DNA of 22,892 bases from Jaenimonas drosophilae (GCA_030849065.1 JASAON010001414.1:1-22892), one strand, 5' to 3'. Positions 1 through 8,424 are shown, counted from the stretch's first letter. Made by a program: numbers and translations. The notes: a model not told the origin generated them from the sequence alone.

Positions 1-1183
1 ACTCTGCCACTTTGCCTACTCATTGGAAACGGACTAGTTCATTCTGGGTGTTTCATGGACGTTGTCTGTCTGTGCAGGTTTTTTATTTTGTCTGTCCGTT
101 GTGCATCGATTGGCAGTGTAGGTTGGTTTGTGGATGGAATCAGTATGCCGTGGTTGATGACGCATATTCCTGATTGATGCGGCGCCTCTCCCCAGTGGAT
201 TCAGTTACTACTTTTTGCACTTTTCTGGATGATCTAATTTTGTTTCCGGTGTTGTACGCATGCAGAAAGGATGGCTGTACGTGGTTTTGAAAGGGTTGCT
301 TGACAGCCCTCCTATGACAGATGCTGATCATTGCCGTTTTTGTTTTCTTGTTATGACCCATGTGAGATGGAGGCCGCTCTTTGGCTCCAGTGGTGCGATC
401 ATCACAGCCCGTTGTTTTTTGCCCATGATAAGACTTCGCATGTTGTTTGTATCACTCTTGTGTGCTGACTCCATGTTGTAGTGGCGCCATCTATTCTGAG
501 TCTGGATGTGTCAGTGAGGTCGAACATGGACACGAGCACTATGATTGTTGTCCTGTGGCAAGACAACAAGTACTGCTGTATCGCATGCTTCTTCGCTTTT
601 TTTTTTCTTTTTTGTGTGAGTACGTGCAGCATGCATCCGACCAATACTTATCCAGCTCATTTGTTTTTTGTGAAGAGGGGAAGGATTTCGCCCAAGTCAT
701 TAGTGCCCTTTTTTGTTGCTTGTTTCTTCGTTCCAACCCTTTTCAGGGTGATGCATGTCTTACTACGGTTGGTGTCGTGACTCTCCCATACGTGTGGCCC
801 ATCACAGTGCTCCCGGTGCTCACGTAGGCTATCATTCATCTCAGCCATTCAGTGATATTTTCATGACTACCAAAGTACTTTTGTTTGTTCTCTCGATTCA
901 CTTCTTAATCAAGTTGTTCGCCACCCATTCACAAGCGGGTTACTTGGGTCTAAAAGACGGTGAATGCGTGCAATTTCTGTGCTTGTCTGCGTTCCTCTAA
1001 GCATGTTTGCTGTGCTTTCAATTCATTCATCCATGTGCTCCTCTCTTTTCTACTTACGCGCAACAAAGTCGTCATCAGCATTTACCACAGCTGTGGTGCT
1101 GCATCGTCATTTTCAAGGCTAAGCAACGACCGAAACACATCCATCATCTTTCTCACTTTGGCCACGGAGTACGCTAATTCACC
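1..1183. other. No credible gene; T-rich intergenic or UTR sequence
   Basis: This stretch is T-rich on the plus strand and has many stops. The open frames in it are short, overlap on both strands, and are rich in Cys, Phe and Leu, as expected from translating T-rich DNA. I see no tRNA B-box, no rRNA-like sequence and no coding signature. It is probably the 3' untranslated or intergenic part of a plus-strand polycistronic unit that begins outside the window. Its last part supplies the trans-splice region of the gene at 1184. Confidence 0.55.
1141..1169 (+). promoter_or_regulatory. Candidate spliced-leader acceptor for the gene at 1184
   Basis: A C/T-rich tract at 1141-1160 is followed by AG at 1168-1169, 14 bases before the ATG at 1184. 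Kinetoplastid mRNAs are made by trans-splicing at the first AG after a pyrimidine tract, so this fits a very short 5' UTR. Confidence 0.4.
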
Positions 1184-2197
1184 ATGCTCACCCGCGAGGA
1201 CATCTACAAGCCTCCACCGCCAGATGCACGACCAGACCTCAACATCACCGGCATACTCGAAGACACCGACCTCGTGATGCTGATGGGCCTCATCGTCATA
1301 TTCACTGGAACCATCACACTCTGCCTATCCATGATGATCATCTACCAATGTTTTTGCCTCCGCGCGAAGGAGTTGGATAAGGAAGCGCTCTCGGAGCTGA
1401 ACCGGGAGCAGCATGTACATCCACGTGTTATGGCTCAACGGCGCAAATCGAGTAGCACCGCCGAGGTTGGTCATTCATGTTGCCTGGAGAGCCATCCTCT
1501 GGCTGCTCGCGGAGCTCATTCCGTGAATCCACTCAGTGGAGGTCTGGCGCACATTGCATCGCATGAGGCCCCGGCCTTTGCCTCACTCAGCCACTCCCTT
1601 TCCTTCACCAGCACCACCTTGCATCGGCCCTCCGTCCTCACGCAGCAGGACGAGAGCGACGCGTGGAAGCACACCTTCCGCCAGCTTCTTGGCAGCCAAG
1701 AGGGGCCCGAACGTACGATGCGCGCCATCCACGCCATCACCTCCGTCCCCATTGCGTCAACGCTGGAAGAGGCACTGATGAATGCGGCGTTGGCCATTGA
1801 CTTAAACCGCAGTGGTGCGGCGGCACTTGTGCGCTCCGCCATGGAGCAATACGTTCCATCCCTCTTCACGGCATCGACGGGAGCTTCATCATGCCCCGCG
1901 AGCCATGACCCACGTGTGATGGAGAGCCTCCACACACGGGAGCTAACTTCGATCATCGTGCGCGGGGATGATTGGCCAGCGCGGGTGTCGCAGCCACGCT
2001 CGCCGGGACAAGATGCGTGGATCGAGCAGAGTATCGATGGCATACCAACCTGTGAGCACTCCGCCTCGATTCATGAAGGAATGTCGTCCTCCAACCTCAC
2101 CGCCATCCCGCTGCCACTCACCGCCGATGCCGAACGCTCCGATGTTGTGGTGGATGGCTCGCCCACATCGCCCCCCTTCACCTCCTTCATGGCCTAA
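1184..2197 (+). CDS. Hypothetical single-span membrane protein, 337 aa
   Basis: I do not recognise this family. The protein begins with about 28 polar residues that contain a possible N-glycosylation site (NIT, residues 20-22). One hydrophobic span follows (about 29-56), then a Cys-containing juxtamembrane motif (YQCFCLR) and a roughly 280-residue tail. There is no cleavable signal peptide, so the short N-terminus is probably outside or luminal and the long tail cytosolic. The tail has a Ser-rich part (about 85-160) and a predicted helical part (about 165-225, Ala/Leu/Glu-rich), and ends in Ser/Pro-rich sequence. The ATG lies just after a pyrimidine tract and AG, and the GC-rich third positions match real genes in the window. 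It is first of the visible plus-strand array. The function is unknown. Confidence 0.75.
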   Translation: MLTREDIYKPPPPDARPDLNITGILEDTDLVMLMGLIVIFTGTITLCLSMMIIYQCFCLRAKELDKEALSELNREQHVHPRVMAQRRKSSSTAEVGHSCCLESHPLAARGAHSVNPLSGGLAHIASHEAPAFASLSHSLSFTSTTLHRPSVLTQQDESDAWKHTFRQLLGSQEGPERTMRAIHAITSVPIASTLEEALMNAALAIDLNRSGAAALVRSAMEQYVPSLFTASTGASSCPASHDPRVMESLHTRELTSIIVRGDDWPARVSQPRSPGQDAWIEQSIDGIPTCEHSASIHEGMSSSNLTAIPLPLTADAERSDVVVDGSPTSPPFTSFMA

Positions 2198-2625
2198 CAC
2201 ACACACACACGCATATACATAAATATGTAACTATGATGGTGCGAGGCAGCGGTACACTGACCCACGTGAAGCATGCAAGATGTTGCTGTCTTTTCTTTGT
2301 TTCTCTCCTTCATCTAACAATCCCCTCACAGCAATCATGGTTGATCGATTGTCTGTGGCAATGTACTTTGCTTTTTGCCAACCGAAAAGCGTCCGCGCAC
2401 AACATGGATTGGATCCACATATCCTGCTCGCGTGCTTGCACACCGCGAAGGGTTAGCTGCGGAGTCAAGCTTAGGTGGGGGGGGCGCAGAGGTGTTTCTC
2501 ATTTTCGCTCCGTCATCCCACGCACTCCCCCTACGTTTTATGTTTGCCTACGTTTTTTTCTCTTTTTTTGTTGAACGGCGTTTCCAGTGAGGATGGGATC
2601 ATCTTCTACGATGCTCTCACTCGCA

Positions 2626-2642
2626 ACACACACACACACACA
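2626..2642. repeat. (AC)n dinucleotide run
   Basis: An uninterrupted AC run of 17 bases in the intergenic region. It is one of six similar runs between plus-strand genes from 2.2 to 5.5 kb (2197-2210, 2626-2642, 2839-2853, 3716-3733, 3809-3822, 5520-5530). Confidence 0.9.
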
Positions 2643-2679
2643 TATGTCTGGCCCCTCTCTTTGATGCTGCTGCGTGCCA

Positions 2680-2743
2680 TGCGCTCTCCCTTCATACATT
2701 CTTCATCATCATCATCATCATCATCTCTTCTTTGGGCACACAG
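2680..2743 (+). promoter_or_regulatory. Candidate spliced-leader acceptor for the gene at 2864
   Basis: A long pyrimidine-rich stretch that includes the CAT repeat (2704-2725) and TCTCTTCTTT ends at the AG at 2742-2743. The in-frame ATG at 2732 lies upstream of this AG, so the acceptor favours the later ATG at 2864. A second AG at 2853-2854, right after a CA run, could also be used. Confidence 0.5.
2704..2725. repeat. (CAT)n trinucleotide repeat
   Basis: About seven tandem CAT units form part of the pyrimidine-rich trans-splice region upstream of the multi-span membrane protein gene. Confidence 0.9.
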
Positions 2744-2863
2744 TCACTTGTATTGTGGCGGTCTGCTGACGACATCCAAACGCCCACCTATTCGAAGAAC
2801 ACCTCACCGCCACCATCAACACCACCAACAACACACCAACACACACACACACAGGCACTCAAC

Positions 2864-3649
2864 ATGGCTGGAGCATTTGTTGAGTTTGTTGGCCATCTTG
2901 TGCTTCTCATTTATCTCGTTGTTGATTATCGCTTTGCGCAGGCGCTCTACGCACACAAGGCGGTGCTCGCAGAGCTCGACGACTGCGCGCCAGACGAAAG
3001 CCCCGACCTCGATCCCATCGCGGTCCTCAACGAGCTGGCCAAATCTGCCGTGGATGTGTATCAGCGCCAACAAGAAACGCAGCACCCGCAGAGCTACGCC
3101 GCCGTCGATGAGGCCGCGGCCACTCTCGAAGCCGCCCGTCGTCCAACACGCCAGCCTGTGCAAACGGCCGTGGTTGTGTGTGGCATGGCGGCCCCTCTTG
3201 TGGTGCTCCTCTCACTCCTCCTCCCCTCGTGGATGGGCTGGGCGCACGTTGGCGTGCCGAGCCTGGTGGCCTACCTCGTCGTTCTCCCCGGCATCGCCGC
3301 CGCCGCCGTCTTCGCCCTCCGCGTGCATCAAATCATCCACGAGACGGTGGATGTTAGCCGCTCAGATTGGCTGAGCTTCACGTGGTTCCGGCTCGACTTC
3401 ATGTTCGTCATGAGCGCTGTGGCGTTGCTGGGTGTGGGGGCGTGGCTCGTGGCGGTCTGCCTCGCCAGCGTTGCCGCCTACCTCGCACATCGCATCATCA
3501 CCATTGAGAAGGCGGTTGGTCGCGCACAACACCACACGCAGTTGATGCGGGACGACCTCCACGTGGATCGGGTGCTCATTCCAGGAAGTGAGGCGAGCCG
3601 CAAGGCCGTGGGCATCGACGACCGCTATCGCAGCCTTGACGTTGTGTGA
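2864..3649 (+). CDS. Hypothetical multi-span membrane protein, 261 aa
   Basis: I do not recognise this family. Hydrophobic segments lie at about residues 5-22, 101-121, 129-153 and 177-208; the last is long enough for two spans, so four or five spans in total. A hydrophilic acidic and Ala-rich loop (about 35-95) separates the first span from the rest, and a basic to mixed tail of about 50 residues follows the last. I chose the ATG at 2864 because an earlier in-frame ATG (2732) lies upstream of the likely trans-splice site and would add a low-complexity segment encoded by CA and CAC repeats. The spacing of the spans suggests an organelle or endomembrane protein, but no signature residues point to a transporter family. 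The coding assignment is solid; the function is unknown. Confidence 0.8.
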   Translation: MAGAFVEFVGHLVLLIYLVVDYRFAQALYAHKAVLAELDDCAPDESPDLDPIAVLNELAKSAVDVYQRQQETQHPQSYAAVDEAAATLEAARRPTRQPVQTAVVVCGMAAPLVVLLSLLLPSWMGWAHVGVPSLVAYLVVLPGIAAAAVFALRVHQIIHETVDVSRSDWLSFTWFRLDFMFVMSAVALLGVGAWLVAVCLASVAAYLAHRIITIEKAVGRAQHHTQLMRDDLHVDRVLIPGSEASRKAVGIDDRYRSLDVV

Positions 3650-3715
3650 AGTGCATATGATCATCACCTCCATCTACACACACAGAAGTAAGAAAAATTC
3701 TGTTTGCTCGTCTGG

Positions 3716-3733
3716 CACACACACACACACACA
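3716..3733. repeat. (CA)n dinucleotide run
   Basis: An 18-base CA run in the short gap after the membrane protein gene. A second run (3809-3822) sits directly after the acceptor AG of the next gene. Confidence 0.9.
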
Positions 3734-3764
3734 TTTGTTTGCATCCACGCAACCATTCATGTAC

Positions 3765-3806
3765 CATCCATCTCTCCCCTCGTCATTCTTCTTTTGTAAC
3801 GTGCAG
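3765..3806 (+). promoter_or_regulatory. Strong spliced-leader acceptor for the gene at 3879
   Basis: A dense pyrimidine tract (about 3768-3797, CCATCTCTCC to CTTCTTTTG) leads to the AG at 3805-3806, 72 bases before the ATG at 3879. It is among the clearest trans-splice signals in the window. Confidence 0.6.
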
Positions 3807-3878
3807 GAACACACACACACACGGGTAGGAGGGCCGAGCGAGATCATCCATCGCCATTTGCCGCCTGTTTGTGCGTTG

Positions 3879-5483
3879 ATGTTTCGTCGACGATGGCTGT
3901 TATTGGCGGTACAGCGCCGCCTGCCGCCTCTGGGACGAGGTGGGGTGATGTTGAAGGCCACCCCACAAATAGATGCAGCACGGCACCATCACCATCACCA
4001 CCACAACAACAGTATGGACATCAACGTCAACGGCAGCAACTTTGTCTCGCCAAACTTTGCCAGCGATCTCGCGGCCGAGTGGCCCAACGTGGTGGAGGTG
4101 GCTGACGCGTGGGAGGAGATACCCGAGCACACAAGTGGTGTAGTCCATGATGGGGTCGGTCGTAGTGATGTACGGGGCGTTGATGAATCCACGCAGGACG
4201 GATATACAGCCGTGGAAGAAGAGGTGGGGCATGTAGAGGAGGATGCCGTGGTGAGAAGTGATGAATCATCATTAACAACCACAAACACATCGCCACTTGT
4301 AGGAACACGTGAAGATGACGGCACCACGTCATCGGGTGCTTATCAATCGCTGCTTGACCACATTGATGCGGAGATCGCGGCAATCCGGCAGCGCCACATC
4401 AACGTGGTTGAGCGACGTAGCAACATGGAAGGTGATGGTGATGTCGCTCGGCAGGTGTTTGATTTTCTGGAGCGGCCGTGGACGTTCCTGCCGACGGATG
4501 TGCCGCCCGCCCTCCCCGCGACGGGTGCGGAGGTCTTCATCAAGGAACAACAACTCCGACATCAACAACAACATCAGCAAGCACACAACCACACTGGGCA
4601 GGAAGGGTCCGAAGCTCAATCCTCCCCCAGACGTGCGGACACCGACAGACTTCATCTTCTTGCCTGGCACAAAAATTATAACAATCTTCGCGCAGATCAA
4701 CGACGGCCATATGATGTGGCGGCAGCGGAGAATGAGCGGCTTCGCGGTGAGCTGCGGCGCCGTCTATGCGCGGGATGCACCAGCGTGGAGCTCTTCTTGG
4801 CCGATATCGTGGAGTGTACGGCAGATCGCGTGCGGAGCGGTGAGTATGTGGCCTCCACACAGCGAGCTCCCACCCCATCGCCAACACACGCGCCGAGGAG
4901 GATGATGGCTGCCAAGACAGATCCATCACGTCCTCCCGCCAACACCACCATCAGCAACAAGAATGTGCGGCCGGCCCTGTTGGTGAGCCCTGGTGGTGGA
5001 TTTAGTGTCTCAGCTGCTGCACGAGAGGCCAAAGAGGCTCGACGTCGTCTGGCCGTCTCGCGGGTTGGAGCCACCAACACAACGCCTCATGAAGATGATG
5101 GCGTCGCCGCGGTGGGGGAGGAAGCGGTGGTGGCGTTGGCGCCACGTCGTCGTCGTGGAGATGCTACCACACGAAACAACACATCCTCCGTGCCGAAAAC
5201 CCCACGCAACACCAAACCACTGAAGAACAGCACAACTAAAGCGTCAAAGAAGACCTCCATCAGATCCACGTCTCTTCCAAGAGCGGCAAAGGTGGAGCGC
5301 CGTCATCGACGGAATCTGCCAAAGACGAAGGCGTCCACGCGCCAACGATCATCCACGACGACCACAACATCTAGAGCTGCAGCGTCACAAAGAGGAAGAG
5401 CAACCAAGCCAACGACAACGATTTCTGCCAAGGTGAAGGCCAGCAAGACAAAGCGCGCCGCCAAGGGTGGCAAGCGACGATAG
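3879..5483 (+). CDS. Candidate kinetoplast DNA-associated protein with HMG-box-like region and H1-like tail, 534 aa
   Basis: The first 24 residues are Arg-rich and hydrophobic with no acids (begins MFRRRWLLLAVQRRL), like a mitochondrial presequence. A seven-His run (36-42) and an acidic middle (about 65-150) follow. Residues about 214-295 resemble a divergent HMG box: a first-helix motif (EVFIKEQ, 218-224), a Gln/His-rich insert, then Trp263 and the pattern L-x5-R-P-Y-x3-A-x4-R typical of the third helix. The C-terminal 100 or so residues are rich in Lys, Arg, Thr, Ser and Ala, like a histone H1 tail. HMG-box and H1-like proteins with cleaved presequences are known packagers of kinetoplast DNA (KAP family; TbKAP6 has HMG boxes), so I infer that role. 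The start was chosen because the frame upstream crosses the trans-splice acceptor. The HMG match is by eye and could be wrong. Confidence 0.6.
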   Translation: MFRRRWLLLAVQRRLPPLGRGGVMLKATPQIDAARHHHHHHHNNSMDINVNGSNFVSPNFASDLAAEWPNVVEVADAWEEIPEHTSGVVHDGVGRSDVRGVDESTQDGYTAVEEEVGHVEEDAVVRSDESSLTTTNTSPLVGTREDDGTTSSGAYQSLLDHIDAEIAAIRQRHINVVERRSNMEGDGDVARQVFDFLERPWTFLPTDVPPALPATGAEVFIKEQQLRHQQQHQQAHNHTGQEGSEAQSSPRRADTDRLHLLAWHKNYNNLRADQRRPYDVAAAENERLRGELRRRLCAGCTSVELFLADIVECTADRVRSGEYVASTQRAPTPSPTHAPRRMMAAKTDPSRPPANTTISNKNVRPALLVSPGGGFSVSAAAREAKEARRRLAVSRVGATNTTPHEDDGVAAVGEEAVVALAPRRRRGDATTRNNTSSVPKTPRNTKPLKNSTTKASKKTSIRSTSLPRAAKVERRHRRNLPKTKASTRQRSSTTTTTSRAAASQRGRATKPTTTISAKVKASKTKRAAKGGKRR

Positions 5484-5560
5484 AAGGTGGCATAGATAGA
5501 GCTAGATACCCTAAGACCAACACACACACATTCATATCACAGTGCGTCCTGCTCCTTCCA

Positions 5561-5649
5561 TCAACACCAACCATTTCCTTCTTCATCCCTCTTTCTTGTG
5601 TAGTTTGCGTAGCCTCGTCTTCACTCACTGATTCTCCTCCTCATCGTAG
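5561..5649 (+). promoter_or_regulatory. Spliced-leader acceptor region with alternative AGs for the gene at 5662
   Basis: Pyrimidine tracts at about 5570-5600 and 5613-5646 precede AGs at 5602-5603, 5611-5612 and 5648-5649. The last would leave a 12-base 5' UTR before the ATG at 5662. Several acceptors may be used. Confidence 0.55.
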
Positions 5650-5661
5650 ACCTCCATCATC

Positions 5662-6168
5662 ATGTCCGAGGCATACCGCAGCTGCCCACCTGAGACATCT
5701 CAGCCAAACTATGGCGGTGGCTCCGACAACTTCAGCAACCAACCCTCCAACGTGTATGCACCTCCACCACCACAGCAGCAACAGCCAAGCACCGTGTACT
5801 GCAACAACAACAACAACAACATGCAGCAACAGGGTAGCCAAGTAAACTATGAGCGGCTGAGCTCACGCGTGTTGAAGCGTATGCCGGAGGACGTTCGTCG
5901 CCGTAGTGGATCGCGAGGTGCGGAGCCCTACCATTCGGAGCCAGTGCCCTACAACAACAACAACAACAACAACACCAGCTATCCATCTCAGCAGCAGCAG
6001 CAGCAGCAGCAGCAGCCCATGATTCACTCGCAGCCGCCGCCACCGGAAGAGCGCCAGCCAAAGGCAGAGTCCGGATGTTGTGGGAGCCACGAGGAGGAGC
6101 ATGCACGCACACCTCCGCACCGCGAGCCAACCCCGCCACCGGAGAAGGCCAGCGCCGGCTGCTGCTAA
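5662..6168 (+). CDS. Low-complexity Gln/Asn/Pro-rich protein ending in CC, 168 aa
   Basis: I do not recognise the family. The protein is rich in Pro, Gln and Asn, with a Pro/Gln stretch (34-41), an Asn run (48-53), seven Asn (98-104) and nine Gln (110-118, pure CAG codons). A short ordered-looking piece (about 62-85) contains VLKRMPEDVRRR. A second Cys pair (ESGCCGS, 139-140) precedes the C-terminus EKASAGCC. No membrane span or signal peptide is visible. The end resembles the CC motif that Rab proteins use for double geranylgeranylation, or it could be palmitoylated, but there is no GTPase domain. The next gene ends in QKASACC and shares the V-x-K-x-MPE motif, so the two are probably related. 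The role is unknown; membrane anchoring is inferred. Confidence 0.75.
   Translation: MSEAYRSCPPETSQPNYGGGSDNFSNQPSNVYAPPPPQQQQPSTVYCNNNNNNMQQQGSQVNYERLSSRVLKRMPEDVRRRSGSRGAEPYHSEPVPYNNNNNNNTSYPSQQQQQQQQQPMIHSQPPPPEERQPKAESGCCGSHEEEHARTPPHREPTPPPEKASAGCC
5953..6015. repeat. Coding (CAA/AAC)n and (CAG)n microsatellites
   Basis: AAC codons at 5953-5973 encode seven Asn, and CAG codons at 5989-6015 encode nine Gln. They lie within the CC-terminal protein gene and are likely to vary in length between strains. Confidence 0.9.
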
Positions 6169-6912
6169 AGCGGTCGTCGATGGGACGTGAGCATGTGTGT
6201 GGGATTGCTTAGGTTGGTGCTTCTCCACGAACACATGTAAACGCAAACAGACCCACATCTCACGCGACCTCTTTTTCTTCTTCATGTGCCCTCCTCCTCT
6301 TGTTCTTGTTGGAGGAATGGAACCGTTATACACCTCTCCCCTCTGCCCGATGTGTCTGTAGATGGGATGACATCCATCATCGTACACCCTCCTTCTCTGT
6401 TTTGTAGGTATCCACTGTACTTTCTTGTTGTTTCATTTGTTGTTGTTGTTGTTGTTTTGCCGCTGTTTCACGTCCTCACTCTCATTGCTAATATATACCG
6501 TCATGCATTCTTCATGGGGATGCAGACGCAGCATGATGATGATGAAAAGGATGTTCTGCGTACGTGTGTATGCTGTAGATGCGGTGGCTTTATGCTCCAC
6601 GTGCGGCAAGCGGTCGCAACGCCATCACCACAGCGCAACTCCATCAAGAAGATAAATGAAGCATTTTGATGATGAGTAGGTAGAGGTGGTGCCGCTGCGG
6701 TCGTGATCTTAATCAACAGCGAATTGTTCTTTTCTCATCAGATGAGGTGGTGTGTGCGCTGCCATCATCCATAACATGCATGATGGATTGCCTCTCGTCA
6801 TCTCTCTCCCATCTCTCCGACCTGGTTGCCTATTCACGGCGTTGGTAGATGGTCAGGTGCTGTATACCACATCAATCGTAGTACACTTGAAGAGGACATC
6901 ATTTCTTGACGC
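6169..6912. other. Intergenic region, no credible gene
   Basis: This 744-base gap separates two CC-terminal protein genes. It contains GTT repeats near 6436-6456, a GAT repeat near 6536-6545, and an inverted repeat CCATCAT...ATGATGG (6762-6768 with 6780-6786). The open frames here are short and low-complexity, and none follows a convincing acceptor with coding-like third positions. It probably holds the 3' UTR of one gene and the 5' UTR of the next. Confidence 0.6.
6791..6848 (+). promoter_or_regulatory. Candidate spliced-leader acceptor for the gene at 6913
   Basis: A pyrimidine tract (about 6791-6830, CTCTCGTCATCTCTCTCCC onward) is followed by AG at 6847-6848, leaving a 5' UTR of about 64 bases. 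Confidence 0.5.
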
Positions 6913-7524
6913 ATGAGACGTCGCTCCTTTGGCAGCCGTCATCGCAGTCTCGATATCGATGAGTTGCACAGCGTAGACGGCGGCCACACAGGCTGGTCCA
7001 GCCATCCCAACCCCGCGCCTCCATCACCGATTGAATATCTGCATGACTCATATCAGCAACAGCACCTCGACGACGATGATGATGATGATGGTGGTAGTGG
7101 TACTCTTTCGATGACGAAGGACCTTCAGCGGCGGATGCTGAGCTCGCCCGACTCCAACGAGAGCGTGGGCAGGCCGCCCCTACTAGCGGCAACGCTGCGC
7201 CAACCACGAATCTCTTCTGACGCAGAGGAGCACAGCACCTCTGCACCAACAGCGACGTTGGAGGCGCGGCCTCCTCCCGCCATCTCCATACCCCACCACG
7301 CACAACCCGAGCTCCCATCGCTCTTCCCCCAACCTCAAAACGAACGCCACCGACTTGTGGTGAAGATGATGCCGGAGTACATTCATGCTCGGCCGAAGCA
7401 ACGCACAAGGTCACCGACCTCTATTGTGGTTGCTCCGCCAACCTCCACCCCGTATCAACGTCGTTCAACGACATCCACACACAAGGATGATCATCGGCCA
7501 CAGAAGGCGTCAGCGTGCTGCTGA
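6913..7524 (+). CDS. Low-complexity protein ending in ACC, 203 aa
   Basis: I do not recognise the family. The N-terminus is basic (MRRRSFGSRHRS), followed by a run of seven Asp (53-59, from GAC/GAT repeats), then Ser/Pro/His-rich sequence with no membrane span. Residues 149-160 (VVKMMPEYIHAR) resemble VLKRMPEDVRRR in the previous protein, and the C-terminus QKASACC nearly matches EKASAGCC there. The two genes are therefore probably paralogs that diverged through low-complexity expansion. The terminal Cys pair is the only one in the protein and suggests lipid attachment; this is inferred from the motif. An ATG preceded by a pyrimidine tract and AG, together with GC-rich third positions, supports a real gene. 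Confidence 0.72.
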   Translation: MRRRSFGSRHRSLDIDELHSVDGGHTGWSSHPNPAPPSPIEYLHDSYQQQHLDDDDDDDGGSGTLSMTKDLQRRMLSSPDSNESVGRPPLLAATLRQPRISSDAEEHSTSAPTATLEARPPPAISIPHHAQPELPSLFPQPQNERHRLVVKMMPEYIHARPKQRTRSPTSIVVAPPTSTPYQRRSTTSTHKDDHRPQKASACC

Positions 7525-7734
7525 CGGTGTGTCTTGTCATCTTCCTGAATGAATCATTCGTAGCCCCAGAGGTGGTACTTGGGCCTCATTCATCTGCACA
7601 GAAGCACTAGCAACATGTATCCTTCACAACCACAGCAGTGGTGTGTGGGCCATGATACATCCAAATCATCTCCTCTCTAAATATCTTCACACATACGTGT
7701 GTTGGATTAGCTGCTACTTGACGACCTCATCACC

Positions 7735-7794
7735 CTAGATACCACCACAGACATACCCTCACCCACACACACTCATCAGAAACAGAAAACTTAG
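7735..7794 (+). promoter_or_regulatory. Weak candidate spliced-leader acceptor for the gene at 7802
   Basis: A C/A-rich tract with short pyrimidine runs leads to AGs at 7778-7779 and 7793-7794. The latter is only 7 bases before the ATG at 7802. The tract is not strongly T-rich, so the exact site is uncertain. Confidence 0.3.
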
Positions 7795-7801
7795 ATTTGT
7801 C

Positions 7802-8242
7802 ATGACGCCACGAGTCATTGCGAGAAAACCAGATGGGTGGGACACCGCACCGTCCTCCTCCCCGCCACACTCCACGAGCTACCGTGTACGTGCGCACGAT
7901 GCTCCATCACCATCTGCGTCCTACCCATCTCCCCCATCACGTCCTCCCGCGCAACATGAGCCGCTGGACGTATCATATCACCCGAGCTGCAAGCCATCCT
8001 CCTCCGTGATCAAGCACCACACTACACCCATGCCAGCCACTGCGGTGGAGCACCAGCAACACAAGGTTAGCATCGGTGAGTGCTGTGGGGCGTGTTGCGG
8101 CTTCTGCTTTTGCCGTGGATGCAACTCTCTCTGTCTCTCCAGCTGGGATGATGGTTGTGGGTGTACGAAGGACGTCATTGAACCACGCCATGCGCATCCA
8201 CACCAACAAGCCAAGGCTCAGCACCGCGGGTGTTGCAGCTAG
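7802..8242 (+). CDS. Pro/His-rich protein with Cys cluster and GCCS end, 146 aa
   Basis: I do not recognise the family. The first 90 residues are rich in Pro, Ser and His and look disordered. Residues 94-121 form a dense cluster of ten Cys in 28 positions (pattern CC-x2-CC-x2-C-x-C-x2-C-x3-C-x7-C-x-C). A His-rich stretch follows, then the C-terminus HRGCCS. The cluster could bind metal or be multiply palmitoylated; it has too few hydrophobic residues for a standard membrane span. This is the third gene in a row that ends in a Cys pair, here with a Ser after it (CCS), which suggests a shared membrane-targeting theme. The MTPRVIARKPD start loosely recalls the V-x-K-x-MPE motif of its neighbours, but that similarity is weak. 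Confidence 0.7.
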   Translation: MTPRVIARKPDGWDTAPSSSPPHSTSYRVRAHDAPSPSASYPSPPSRPPAQHEPLDVSYHPSCKPSSSVIKHHTTPMPATAVEHQQHKVSIGECCGACCGFCFCRGCNSLCLSSWDDGCGCTKDVIEPRHAHPHQQAKAQHRGCCS

Positions 8243-8424
8243 ATGCACACATGTGCCGCATTCTTACCTTCCTCTGTTCTTGTCTTCGCCCGTCGCTCGT
8301 CAACGCACGGCATGTGTTGCATGTTTGTCAGGACAAGTCTGTGCTGAAATTGCTCCTCGATCCATCTTTGATGATGGTGACACATCTCTTGAGTGCGTAT
8401 GCGCGTGTGGACGGATTACAATCA

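Larger units (their letters stand above)
2198..2863. other. Intergenic region with CA and CAT repeats
   Basis: This gap holds the 3' UTR of the upstream gene and the trans-splicing region of the next. It has AC runs at 2197-2210, 2626-2642 and 2839-2853, a CAT repeat at 2704-2725 and a short G-run near 2476-2484. The frames that cross it have no coding character. I see no RNA gene. Confidence 0.6.

Noticed and set aside
447..827. 126-residue frame in the T-rich left end
   Set aside because: Cys/Phe/Leu-rich translation of T-rich DNA, overlaps other frames, no acceptor or coding third-position pattern.
3588..3878. 97-residue upstream extension of the HMG-like protein
   Set aside because: It crosses the stop of the previous gene, CA runs and the trans-splice acceptor at 3805-3806. 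The ATG at 3879 gives a mitochondrial-type leader.
3985..4010. CRISPR-like or tag-like His repeat (CACCATCACCATCAC)
   Set aside because: It is a simple codon repeat encoding a natural seven-His run inside a gene; there is no spacer and repeat pattern and no vector sequence around it.
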